DNA of 64,000 nucleotides from Tragulus kanchil (Eukaryota > Chordata > Mammalia > Artiodactyla > Tragulidae). The stretch is from positions 139,084,854 through 139,148,853 of the forward strand of contig JAIOJX010000031.1 in NCBI GenBank assembly GCA_022376925.1, in the 5' to 3' direction. Within the stretch, counting starts at the first letter, position 1, and each line of letters starts with the position of its first letter. The notes beneath the pieces are model-generated. The model had not been told where the DNA came from and ran no database searches. It saw only the letters and a program-made list of their open reading frames with translations. Made by a program: the position numbers and the translations under genes. Below are positions 24,184-35,234 of the stretch, one piece after another.

Positions 24184-24396
24184 TTGCTGTTGCTGTTTAG
24201 TCACTAATACATATCCAACTCTTTAGGAACCCATGAACTGTAACCTGCCAGTCTCCTCTATCCATAGGATTTCCCAAGCAAGAATACTGGAGTGGGTTTC
24301 TATCTCCTTTTCCAGGGAATCTTCCTAACCCAGTGACTGAACTCATGTCTCCTGCTTTGGCAGGTGGATTCTTTACCACTGAGCTACAAGGGAATG
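24184..24396 (-). mobile_element. Bov-tA/BovA SINE, minus strand
   Basis: Reverse-complement BovA: gctgtttagtcactaataca, gcaagaatactggagtgggt, ending accactgagctacaaggga. Duplicate at about 25286-25498. Confidence 0.9.
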
Positions 24397-25705
24397 TCCC
24401 CCTGAATGCTTCCTGTACCTTATTCTTAAAAGAATGTTGGTGCTTGGGTAGCTGATAACTGTGATCATCTTGGATTTGTGCAAGAGGTCACATTTCAGGT
24501 TGGGATTTTCATAATCTGAGACAAATACTCAGGAGATGAACAGGCAAGTTGTCACGTTGAATCCATTTGGGAGGATTCAACATGACGTGACTGCAACACT
24601 TCAAAAAATTCAGCTCTCCTCACAACTAGAGACCTATGGTATGGTTAAACTGACTCCACCACTGATCAGTCTTGGCCCCTCACCACATTTCCTTGGAAAA
24701 TAGACGGAAGATTATGGACATGGGGAGGGGAAGGGGAGAGATATGGAAAGAATAACATGGAACCCTATACTAACATTTGTAAAAGATATAACTACGGGGC
24801 CTTCCCTGGTGGTCCAGTGGGTAAAGAGTCCACTTTGTAGTACAAGGGGTACTGGTTCAATCCCTGGCCTGGGAAGATCCCACATGTCGAGGAGTGACTG
24901 GACTGGTGTGTCCAATTATGAGCCAGTGTTCTGCAGTGCATGCACCTAGAGCCGGTGCTTTGCCACGAGGGGCAACCACGGCAATGGGAGGCCCACACAG
25001 GCAGAAAAATAAAGATAGATGAAAAATAAATAAATAAAATATCAATAAGAAGGGGCCAAATTTTAAACAAAAGAGAGAGAGAGAGAGAGAGATAACTACT
25101 GTCAATGCGCTGTGGGATTAAGTGATCTTACATGGGGGCTATGTGATGGCCTGAAGGGGTTGGATGGGGGGATGGGATAGACATATGACTAATCTGGAAT
25201 TATACATATCTGTAAACAACAAAACTCTGTAAAAGCAAAAAAACAAAATAAAAAAAAAGTTAGACTTTATCCCCCTTTCCTTTTATTGCTGTTGCTGTTT
25301 AGTCACTAATACATATCCAACTCTTTAGGAACCCATGAACTGTAACCTGCCAGTCTCCTCTATCCATAGGATTTCCCAAGCAAGAATACTGGAGTGGGTT
25401 TCTATCTCCTTTTCCAGGGAATCTTCCTAACCCAGTGACTGAACTCATGTCTCCTGCTTTGGCAGGTGGATTCTTTACCACTGAGCTACAAGGGAATGTC
25501 CCCCTGAATGCTTCCTGTACCTTATTCTTAAAAGAATGTTGGTGCTTGGGTAGCTGATAACTGTGATCATCTTGGATTTGTGCAAGAGGTCACATTTCAG
25601 GTTGGGATTTTCATAATCTGAGACAAATACTCAGGAGATGAACAGGCAAGTTGTCACGTTGAATCCATTTGGGAGGATTCAACATGACGTGACTGCAACA
25701 CTTCA

Positions 25706-27872
25706 AAAAATTCAGCTCTCCTCACAACTAGAGACCTATGGTATGGTTAAACTGACTCCACCACTGATCAGTCTTGGTAGTTCCCACCATCACCACATTT
25801 CCTTGGAATTAACAGTAATATCATAAGTTGGTAAAGTGAGAGAAGTATTAGGTTGAAAACTATAAGACTTGACTCAAGGCCAATATGCCATATTCCTAGT
25901 TGTTGGTCCCTTGGGTCCCTTCCATCTTGTGAGTCTAAAAGAGAACATTCAATTTTATCAACTTTCAACCCCTCCATCCCATCCCAGGAAAGTGAGACAT
26001 CTAATTTCATTAGTAGCTATAATCATCGTAGCACTGACTGAGCATCTTTGCTCAATTTGGAAACACCTTGAAAAGCAGAGAGCCAGGCAGTGAGGGATTG
26101 TCCACTTGCAGGACAAGTGATTCTGATAAAGACAAAAGATTGGGGAGCATTGGGAGGAAAGTTTCCAGCCTGACACTCCAGTGAGTATCTCACGGAGATG
26201 TGGACGTCTTCAGAGCAAAGAATGAGGAAGGAAGGAATGAATGACAAACGAGAAGAAAAACCTCACTTTATCAGCATTTTGGCCATGAGCAGCCTCTGGT
26301 CACTGGTAGTAAGACATCTCAGGTCTTTCTGCTTCAGTCTGGAAGAACAGTGCATAAGAACCAAACTATATTTGGAGGAGTATTGCTTTTTATTAGTCTC
26401 AACAAGTTACTTAAGCTTGCTGTACCTTTGTGTCTTCATCTGGAAACTGGGAGAAACAGAAGGTTCCAAGCAGTGGAGAAGAGGAAGACCAGGATCACAA
26501 GACCCCTTGAAGATTCAGCCTAAAATAAGCTACACTTCATGTTATCTGAAGGTACAAAAGATGATGTGTCCCACCTTGACTCCCTCAGGTGATTCAGAGA
26601 GAATTTTCCGCTTTCAGGAATTCCCCAAGTTGTCTGCCACCATAAAAAATAATGTAAGCAAGTGTACTTTGAGTGAGGAGAAAATTTACTATTAGGAATT
26701 GGTACCACAAGGAGAGCCTGTGGAACAGATATATTTTAATGTAAGGATTCTAAAATATTGTGTACCCCTTGGACCTCTCATTCAGCTGGAAAAATTCAGC
26801 TCTCCTCACAACTAGAGACCTATGGTATGGTTAAACTGACTCCACCACTGATCAGTCTTGGTAGTTCCCACCATCACCACATTTCCTTGGAATTAACAGT
26901 AATATCATAAGTTGGTAAAGTGAGAGAAGTATTAGGTTGAAAACTATAAGACTTGACTCAAGGCCAATATGCCATATTCCTAGTTGTTGGTCCCTTGGGT
27001 CCCTTCCATCTTGTGAGTCTAAAAGAGAACATTCAATTTTATCAACTTTCAACCCCTCCATCCCATCCCAGGAAAGTGAGACATCTAATTTCATTAGTAG
27101 CTATAATCATCGTAGCACTGACTGAGCATCTTTGCTCAATTTGGAAACACCTTGAAAAGCAGAGAGCCAGGCAGTGAGGGATTGTCCACTTGCAGGACAA
27201 GTGATTCTGATAAAGACAAAAGATTGGGGAGCATTGGGAGGAAAGTTTCCAGCCTGACACTCCAGTGAGTATCTCACGGAGATGTGGACGTCTTCAGAGC
27301 AAAGAATGAGGAAGGAAGGAATGAATGACAAACGAGAAGAAAAACCTCACTTTATCAGCATTTTGGCCATGAGCAGCCTCTGGTCACTGGTAGTAAGACA
27401 TCTCAGGTCTTTCTGCTTCAGTCTGGAAGAACAGTGCATAAGAACCAAACTATATTTGGAGGAGTATTGCTTTTTATTAGTCTCAACAAGTTACTTAAGC
27501 TTGCTGTACCTTTGTGTCTTCATCTGGAAACTGGGAGAAACAGAAGGTTCCAAGCAGTGGAGAAGAGGAAGACCAGGATCACAAGACCCCTTGAAGATTC
27601 AGCCTAAAATAAGCTACACTTCATGTTATCTGAAGGTACAAAAGATGATGTGTCCCACCTTGACTCCCTCAGGTGATTCAGAGAGAATTTTCCGCTTTCA
27701 GGAATTCCCCAAGTTGTCTGCCACCATAAAAAATAATGTAAGCAAGTGTACTTTGAGTGAGGAGAAAATTTACTATTAGGAATTGGTACCACAAGGAGAG
27801 CCTGTGGAACAGATATATTTTAATGTAAGGATTCTAAAATATTGTGTACCCCTTGGACCTCTCATTCAGCTG
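25706..27872. repeat. Tandem duplication pair 8 (unit about 1.08 kb)
   Basis: Copy A is 25706-26789 and copy B 26790-27872; no mismatches noticed. The start overlaps the end of pair 7, so ttcagctctcctcacaacta occurs three times (about 24610, 25711, 26795). Confidence 0.97.
25800..26789. other. Mostly unique DNA with a MIR-like piece, no gene called
   Basis: The frame 26198-26695 (165 codons) is one of the longest in the window, with an identical copy at 27282-27779. It crosses a MIR-like stretch (26385-26470, caagttacttaagcttgctg) and has no recognisable domain. It is treated as chance. Confidence 0.6.
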
Positions 27873-28140
27873 GGCTCCCCAAAATAAGCCAGTTCAAATT
27901 CCACCCCTACCCAACTGCAGATAGAAGTCCTAAACAACCCACCAGTTATGTGGACTCACAGCAGGATCCATGCATCCTAGTCTGAATGGTCTAACCAACT
28001 CTGGGAGATTAGCAATGACTCTATGAAATGATGTCACGGGCACAGGACTTTGGAATAGGGTTTGGCTCAGAATTTGTATTAGGGAGCTGGCATTTGAAAT
28101 ACAAATACTTGGGCCTCGTCTGAAGTGAGGATTTTGTTCA
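27873..28140. other. Unique DNA, no gene seen
   Basis: Nothing recognisable; outside the duplicated blocks. Confidence 0.5.
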
Positions 28141-28585
28141 GAGGACTGTTTGCTTAATTGAACCCTCCAAATCTTCCCATCTCCTACAAGTCCTCATGAC
28201 CAGTCTCGGCTTCTCCTTCCTATTCCCATGTACCCCACCTCCAGTGTGAAATGACTTAAGGGTCTGAGAACACATTTCATGGCTCTGCACTTGCTGATCC
28301 CTGAACAAGTGCTCTAATTCTCTTCTCCTCACCTGCTGCACTCCTACATATCCTTCAAATCTCAGTTTATGGGGCATCTTCTCCAAGTAGCCTTCTTTTA
28401 CCCACTTTTCCTGGAGGTTAAGTATCCTCATCTGAGCTTGTTGAGCACAATGTGAGAATTTTACTTTTCTCTAAATGTCTCCAACTAGACCACATGAGCT
28501 TCTTAAGAAGAGTGAGACTTGATCTTGATGTTTTTGCACCCTTAACAATAGCCTGGAACTTGGTATGTAGCAAACTTATAATAAG
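28140..28585 (+). mobile_element. L2 LINE 3' end
   Basis: L2 3'-UTR-like features: cttctccaagtagccttctt, then tagaccacatgagcttctta, cctggaacttggtatgtagc. Diverged. Confidence 0.65.
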
Positions 28586-28589
28586 TTAG

Positions 28590-28990
28590 TGGCTGCTGGG
28601 CTTCAAACCAGGCTGCCTGGGTTTATATCCTGGTTTTGCCACTTATTAATAGACCGATAAATCCCATTATCTTCTCTATACCTCAGCTTCCTCTCACATA
28701 ATATAGGTATAGAGCTGTTGTGAGAGTTAACTGAGCTAACATGGAAAGAAAAAGAAAGTGTGAAGCCACTCAGTCAGGTCTGATTCTTTGCAACTGCATG
28801 GAGTGTAGCCCGTCAGGCTCCTCTCTCCTTAGAATTTTCCAGGCAAGAGTACTGGAGTGGGTTCCCACTGCTTCCTCCAGAAGATCTTTCTAACCCAGGG
28901 ATCGAGCTCCATGTCTCCCGTGTCTCTTATACTGCATGTAGAGTCTTATAGATAAATGCTTAAATAGTGTAAGCACTCAACTCACGCTAG
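28590..28990 (+). mobile_element. MIR SINE split by a BovA
   Basis: MIR order: caggctgcctgggtttatat, cctggttttgccacttatta, cctcagcttcctctcacata, agctgttgtgagagttaact. A BovA occupies 28748-28950 and the MIR end (aagcactcaactcacgctag) follows. Confidence 0.8.
28748..28950 (-). mobile_element. Bov-tA/BovA SINE inserted in MIR
   Basis: Reverse-complement BovA: actcagtcaggtctgattct, gcaagagtactggagtgggt, then a diverged head (tgtctcttatactgcatgta). Confidence 0.85.
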
Positions 28991-29149
28991 ACATTCCCAT
29001 TTAAGCATTATCAGTGAAGACCTCTCTATAAAGTCATTGCCACAAGAGAAGCAGCAGGAAGGTTCTCTACTTGCCCTTTAGGTCCTGTAACCATCCCTCC
29101 TCTGGGGCCCAAGCACCCCTCCTCTAGCCTTAGTGGACTTATTTACAAG

Positions 29150-29480
29150 GGTCTAGTTAATCACGTCCATCTGTAATGTAAATGTGCTTCTCATTATGCT
29201 AATGCAAGCACTAGACATGCAAATCCATAAGCATTTGCATGCCTAATGTAACAGTTCTTGTCCATCCTGTTCTGTTGCTATTTACTATCTAGTTTTTATG
29301 ACTTATGGATTTCCAACCCTTTAAATTTATATCAGCACCGTGACATATCTGCGAGCAGCGACAGTTTTATGAGCACTAAAAAAGCCGCAACACACCACCA
29401 CTAAATACTAATGACATAAATGGTAGCTGTAATGGCCTCTATTTTTATTACAATACCAAACCTCAATATATTGCAATTAC
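29150..29480. promoter_or_regulatory. Candidate enhancer-like element with octamer sites
   Basis: A repeat-free block with ATGCTAAT (29196-29203), ATGCAAAT (29217-29224) and its inverse ATTTGCAT (29233-29240), plus many TAAT cores to about 29420. Clustered POU/homeodomain-type motifs are common in conserved developmental enhancers. Conservation is not tested. Confidence 0.45.
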
Positions 29481-29805
29481 CTCTACACTCAAACCAGACC
29501 AAACCACACTGTATAGGAGCCAGCCCAGTGGGGGGAGATGTGACCACAGTAGAGTTTCCGGGTCAAGCCAGTCTGTGGCGCTGGGGAACCACTGTGGTGG
29601 GAATGTCCTCTGAGGATTAGAGATCGCCATCAGGAAGAGATGCCTAGATGCTGAGGGGGTCTCCCAAACCTCAGGTATTGCTTAGAGATGGCTCACAGGT
29701 TTTAGATCTGCTACTCCTTGCCTTCCCTGCGAAAATGAAGTGAACAAAGGAAAAGTTGTCAGTTTTCTCAGGTCCCGGTCCCAACCGAGCCACTAAGCTG
29801 TTGTC
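29480..29805. other. Unique DNA, no gene seen
   Basis: Moderately GC-rich without recognisable repeats or coding signals. Confidence 0.5.
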
Positions 29806-29807
29806 TG

Positions 29808-29985
29808 TGAAAGTGTTAGTTAGCTCAGTCATGTCTGACTCTGCGATCCCATGGTCTGTAGCCCACCAAGCTCCTTTATTCATGGAATTCTCTAGGCAAG
29901 AATACTGGAGTGAATAGCCATTCCATTCTCCAGGGGATGGATCTTCCAGAGCCAGGGGTCAGACCCAGGTCTCCTGCATTACCTG
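29808..29985 (-). mobile_element. Bov-tA/BovA SINE, minus strand
   Basis: Reverse-complement BovA: agttagctcagtcatgtctg, gcaagaatactggagtgaat, ending tctcctgcatta. MIR-like sequence follows at once (ctgctgtgtgaccctgagca). Confidence 0.88.
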
Positions 29986-30425
29986 CTGTGTGACCCTGAG
30001 CAAACTTCTTCCCTCTCTGGGTTTCAGTTTCCCATCAGGAGAGGCAGAACTAAACATCTCTAATCATGTTTCCAATGCCAGCATTCTAGGACAGACTCAG
30101 GAGAAAATTCAAGCCCAAGATGTAGCCATTAATTTTCTCCAGAATGAAAATACATCCACGAGGACATTTTTATGCCTAGTTTTATAAGTTCTGATTTTAC
30201 ACCTTAAAATAATAACACCTTGAATTTATTTTGTGGCATTTTCCATCTAAAACACTTTCCTGTCTGTTAGAGCCTTCATTCTGTGTCCCCGGAGAGTTGA
30301 GTCAGACAGGAATTATTCTTTCATCATGCAGGTAGGGAAACTGAGGTGTGGAAGGAGAAAGGTTATATTACACACCAGTGACAACACAGGGATTAAAACC
30401 CAGGTCTCCATGGATGACCTTCTAC
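29986..30425 (+). mobile_element. MIR SINE fragments
   Basis: Two MIR-like pieces: 29986-30070 (gtgtgaccctgagcaaactt, ggtttcagtttcccatcagg) and about 30230-30425 (tagggaaactgaggtgtgga, caacacagggattaaaaccc). Confidence 0.6.
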
Positions 30426-30449
30426 TAGGCTATGTCCCCACCCCTCCAG

Positions 30450-30955
30450 TGGCCATCTCTTACAGCCTCTGTAAGGATGACACCTTCTTAGTAGAGTGAA
30501 GAGGAAGACAGACAGGATCCTCGAACCAGTCCTTCACCAATGCCATGAATACCACCAGTGGGATTTTCTTCATTTGGCTCCTGCATGGTGTCCCTAGGAG
30601 AGATAGTTCTCTAAGTACTCATCCATCACCAGCCTCTCAGTTGGACTAGTTTAGAGGATCACTTTTCCCTGGGATGGATAATCAAGGGCAAGCTTGGGTG
30701 GGAAGCTATAGGGTTAGTAGGGTTCATCAGTTTGGTACAAGGGGGATCTTTTGGGGAAGCAGGAGGCCTGAATGGAGAATCATAGCAGGAGTGAAAAGGG
30801 TTTGGGAGAGGAGGTCAGTGAGGACCTTTACCCAGTTAAAGTCCAGTTCTCCTTGCATTTGCCTTCCAGGTCATGATCTCTTCTCAGGGTGGGGGAGGGG
30901 TCCCGTTGGCTCAGCCTAGTAGCTGGTAGAGAGAAGGTACTCTACCAGTGTTTGC
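30450..30955. other. Unique DNA, no gene seen
   Basis: Purine-rich and non-repetitive. An 81-codon frame at 30674-30919 has no recognisable content. Confidence 0.5.
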
Positions 30956-31039
30956 TAAGTAGAACTTCTCCTGATCATGACTCAACTGAGACTATTAAAA
31001 TCTATCTGGAATGTAAATAAATTGTCAAGACTGGCTGAA

Positions 31040-31590
31040 AAGTGGTGTTATGGACAGAATGTGTCCCCCCAAATTCACAGCAAAGCCCTAGCCCCCAAAA
31101 TGATTATATTTGGTAATAGGGTCTTTAAAGAGGTAATTAAGGTAAAATGAGGCCATAAAGGGGCTCCCCAGGTGACACTAGGGTAAGTAACATCCGCACC
31201 AATGTAGGAGACATAAGAGATGTGGATTTTGATCCCTGCGTGGGGAGGATCCCCTGGAAGAGGACATGGCAACTCACTCCAGCATTCTTGCCTGGAGAAC
31301 CCCATGGATAGAGGAACCTGGCAGGCTATAGTCATGGGGTCGAGAAAGAGCTGGATATAGTGACTAAACAACAACAACAAATAGAGAGTCTTTAGAGGCT
31401 AAGGATATAAAATGACAGGGAGAAACAGACTTGTCTTCAAGAAAGTGTCTTAGATATCTCAGAAGTCTCACCCACAGATGAACAGGATACAGAGGAAACT
31501 GTCCAGTAAACAACAAGTAAAGAGCAGATGATAAAGAGTGAAGACTCCCAGTCAGTATCACATACTAGGAAGTAGTTACCCAGATACAGG
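31040..31590 (+). mobile_element. MLT1-like MaLR LTR, interrupted by BovA
   Basis: The 5' end (gttatggacagaatgtgtcc, then gtaatagggtctttaaagag) fits the MLT1 group. A BovA sits at 31158-31376 and more diverged sequence follows. Duplicate from about 32125. Confidence 0.55.
31158..31380 (+). mobile_element. Bov-tA/BovA SINE
   Basis: Head ggggctccccaggtgacact, core gaggatcccctggaagagga, and tail ctggatatagtgactaaaca followed by (AAC)n. Duplicate at 32243-32465. Confidence 0.9.
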
Positions 31591-31609
31591 CATGTATTTG
31601 ATGGGACTT

Positions 31610-31700
31610 GCATGCTGCAGCTAAAGATCCTGTAGGCCACAATGAAGATCAAAGATCCTGTGCGTCGCAGCGAACACCTAGGGCAGTAAATAAATAGTTT
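31610..31700 (+). mobile_element. tRNA-SINE 3'-end fragment
   Basis: gatcctgtaggccacaatga and gatcctgtgcgtcgcagcga followed by cagtaaataaatag resemble the tail of an older tRNA-Glu SINE. Duplicate at about 32695-32785. Confidence 0.55.
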
Positions 31701-33007
31701 TTTAAAATGTTGTATCTCCCATATGAAGTATGAAATGAAAGGTCTATCTCCTTAGTAAGGGAATCTGCTCTGGCATTCATATAGTTGATTGACGATTTCT
31801 ATATCACTTAGGATTTGGGGTGGGAAGGTGGTAAGCAGCAAAAGTAATCCCTGCCCACATGGATGAAATAATATGAGAATCCTATAACAAAAGGATCCTG
31901 TTCACAAGTCTGTCTCCGGGCAGGGCAGGAAGCAGAAGTTTAAACCATATCACCAGGAGGTGCCTTTCTTCTGTGCTATCCTCTCAAATCCATTTTCCTC
32001 TGTTACTGTGACTGTCTCGAGCTCCTCCTTTCTGAACCCCTAAGTAGAACTTCTCCTGATCATGACTCAACTGAGACTATTAAAATCTATCTGGAATGTA
32101 AATAAATTGTCAAGACTGGCTGAAAAGTGGTGTTATGGACAGAATGTGTCCCCCCAAATTCACAGCAAAGCCCTAGCCCCCAAAATGATTATATTTGGTA
32201 ATAGGGTCTTTAAAGAGGTAATTAAGGTAAAATGAGGCCATAAAGGGGCTCCCCAGGTGACACTAGGGTAAGTAACATCCGCACCAATGTAGGAGACATA
32301 AGAGATGTGGATTTTGATCCCTGCGTGGGGAGGATCCCCTGGAAGAGGACATGGCAACTCACTCCAGCATTCTTGCCTGGAGAACCCCATGGATAGAGGA
32401 ACCTGGCAGGCTATAGTCATGGGGTCGAGAAAGAGCTGGATATAGTGACTAAACAACAACAACAAATAGAGAGTCTTTAGAGGCTAAGGATATAAAATGA
32501 CAGGGAGAAACAGACTTGTCTTCAAGAAAGTGTCTTAGATATCTCAGAAGTCTCACCCACAGATGAACAGGATACAGAGGAAACTGTCCAGTAAACAACA
32601 AGTAAAGAGCAGATGATAAAGAGTGAAGACTCCCAGTCAGTATCACATACTAGGAAGTAGTTACCCAGATACAGGCATGTATTTGATGGGACTTGCATGC
32701 TGCAGCTAAAGATCCTGTAGGCCACAATGAAGATCAAAGATCCTGTGCGTCGCAGCGAACACCTAGGGCAGTAAATAAATAGTTTTTTAAAATGTTGTAT
32801 CTCCCATATGAAGTATGAAATGAAAGGTCTATCTCCTTAGTAAGGGAATCTGCTCTGGCATTCATATAGTTGATTGACGATTTCTATATCACTTAGGATT
32901 TGGGGTGGGAAGGTGGTAAGCAGCAAAAGTAATCCCTGCCCACATGGATGAAATAATATGAGAATCCTATAACAAAAGGATCCTGTTCACAAGTCTGTCT
33001 CCGGGCA

Positions 33008-35234
33008 GGGCAGGAAGCAGAAGTTTAAACCATATCACCAGGAGGTGCCTTTCTTCTGTGCTATCCTCTCAAATCCATTTTCCTCTGTTACTGTGACTGT
33101 CTCGAGCTCCTCCTTTCTGAACCCCTAACACCTGCTAAGCTCCAGAGCATATTTTCTCTCACATGTTATTGGCACCAGCGGGTTCACTGGAACATCCCTG
33201 AACCAATCCAGGAAAACGCGAGACTCTAATCAGTCAGACCATTCCTGAAGGCCAAGGAGGAATCGCTTCACCTGAAGCATACAGATGGTGGTGGGAGGAA
33301 GGGAGATGGGTTCATCTTTAGTTGAAAAATGAAGGTCATTACAGAAGCCTGGCGTGCTGCGGTCCACAGGGCTGCAAAGAGTCGGACACAACGTAGTGAA
33401 TGAACAACAGAAGGAAGAGTGAACGGATGAACTCATGCCCAAGCTGTTATGATCTCACAGGTCCATTTCAGACACCAACTCCCCCAAAGGAGGAAGAAAG
33501 TAGAGGAAAACAGGTCTGGAGGGGTTCGTGTGCTCTCAGAGTCAGGTAATCAATCCCCTGCACTGTTGGGGGCAGCCATCCTTGTCTTGCAGGATCCAGC
33601 TTGAAGTCGCCCAGACACTCCTGGTTTAAGGTCGGACATGAGACAATCTCAGGAACCCTCATTTCCATTCTTACAGTAAGAAAACGCTAAACAAACTGAA
33701 AATATATCTTCCTGGATCTGTGAGAGAATAGTTTTAAGATTGCAGGACAAATGAATGTTCCAAAATCTGGGGAGACAGGTAAACCCAATGAAAGACTCAA
33801 AATCAGCTTCCTTGAAGCAGAAGCCATTGAAGTCGGAGGACATTTAAATGGCAATTTTGATGACTTGTCAGAAGAGAAGCGTGGACTAGTTTCAGAGCGA
33901 GAAAATCATGGGGCCCAGAGTTTACAGAGGTCCACACACTTTCACGGGTTTTAACTGCAAGAACCCCACCAGATCCTCACTGTGAAGACAAATCCCTCTT
34001 ATTTCTGGCATACAGAGGGAAATGTAACATTTCGAAATGTGGTAAGTGCAGTCTCCATAACAAAGGCCCACTCTCTAGTTTAAAGAACTTGACCAGAGCC
34101 TCATCTCACTAGGCAACCAGGTGATTGGGCAGGAAGCAGAAGTTTAAACCATATCACGGGGTGTTTTTGATCCTCTCAAATCCATTTTCCTCTGTTACTG
34201 TGACTGTCTCGAGCTCCTCCTTTCTGAACCCCTAACACCTGCTAAGCTCCAGAGCATATTTTCTCTCACATGTTATTGGCACCAGCGGGTTCACTGGAAC
34301 ATCCCTGAACCAATCCAGGAAAACGCGAGACTCTAATCAGTCAGACCATTCCTGAAGGCCAAGGAGGAATCGCTTCACCTGAAGCATACAGATGGTGGTG
34401 GGAGGAAGGGAGATGGGTTCATCTTTAGTTGAAAAATGAAGGTCATTACAGAAGCCTGGCGTGCTGCGGTCCACAGGGCTGCAAAGAGTCGGACACAACG
34501 TAGTGAATGAACAACAGAAGGAAGAGTGAACGGATGAACTCATGCCCAAGCTGTTATGATCTCACAGGTCCATTTCAGACACCAACTCCCCCAAAGGAGG
34601 AAGAAAGTAGAGGAAAACAGGTCTGGAGGGGTTCGTGTGCTCTCAGAGTCAGGTAATCAATCCCCTGCACTGTTGGGGGCAGCCATCCTTGTCTTGCAGG
34701 ATCCAGCTTGAAGTCGCCCAGACACTCCTGGTTTAAGGTCGGACATGAGACAATCTCAGGAACCCTCATTTCCATTCTTACAGTAAGAAAACGCTAAACA
34801 AACTGAAAATATATCTTCCTGGATCTGTGAGAGAATAGTTTTAAGATTGCAGGACAAATGAATGTTCCAAAATCTGGGGAGACAGGTAAACCCAATGAAA
34901 GACTCAAAATCAGCTTCCTTGAAGCAGAAGCCATTGAAGTCGGAGGACATTTAAATGGCAATTTTGATGACTTGTCAGAAGAGAAGCGTGGACTAGTTTC
35001 AGAGCGAGAAAATCATGGGGCCCAGAGTTTACAGAGGTCCACACACTTTCACGGGTTTTAACTGCAAGAACCCCACCAGATCCTCACTGTGAAGACAAAT
35101 CCCTCTTATTTCTGGCATACAGAGGGAAATGTAACATTTCGAAATGTGGTAAGTGCAGTCTCCATAACAAAGGCCCACTCTCTAGTTTAAAGAACTTGAC
35201 CAGAGCCTCATCTCACTAGGCAACCAGGTGATTG
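33008..35234. repeat. Tandem duplication pair 10 (unit about 1.11 kb)
   Basis: Copy A is 33008-34126 and copy B 34127-35234. Copy B has a degraded stretch close to its start (atcacggggtgtttttgatc instead of caccaggaggtgcctttctt..., 12 bases shorter). The rest matches. The first bases also occur in pair 9, so they are present three times. Confidence 0.95.
33130..34126. other. Unique DNA with a small BovB/BovA tail
   Basis: The only recognised repeat is a BovB-type 3' tail (33342-33408, gcaaagagtcggacacaacg). The short frames at 33468-33954 recur unchanged in the duplicate at 34575-35061; no gene is called. Confidence 0.55.

Larger units (their letters stand above)
23598..25780. repeat. Tandem duplication pair 7 (unit about 1.10 kb)
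   Basis: Copy A runs from about 23598 to 24700 and copy B from about 24712 to 25780. The first bases of copy B and the last of copy A are degraded (attatggacatggggagggg against ttatggacattggggagagg; ggcccctcaccacatttcc against ggtagttcccaccatcacca). The interior is nearly identical. Confidence 0.93.
30956..33126. repeat. Tandem duplication pair 9 (unit about 1.09 kb)
   Basis: Copy A is 30956-32040 and copy B 32041-33126; no mismatches noticed. CTAA is shared by the two ends at the clean join. Confidence 0.97.

Noticed and set aside
26198..27779. Two identical 165-codon frames (26198-26695 and 27282-27779) as a duplicated gene pair
   Set aside because: Both lie in duplicated DNA of pair 8. 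The frame crosses a MIR-like stretch and no domain or exon structure is recognisable. Identical copies reflect copied DNA, not a gene family.
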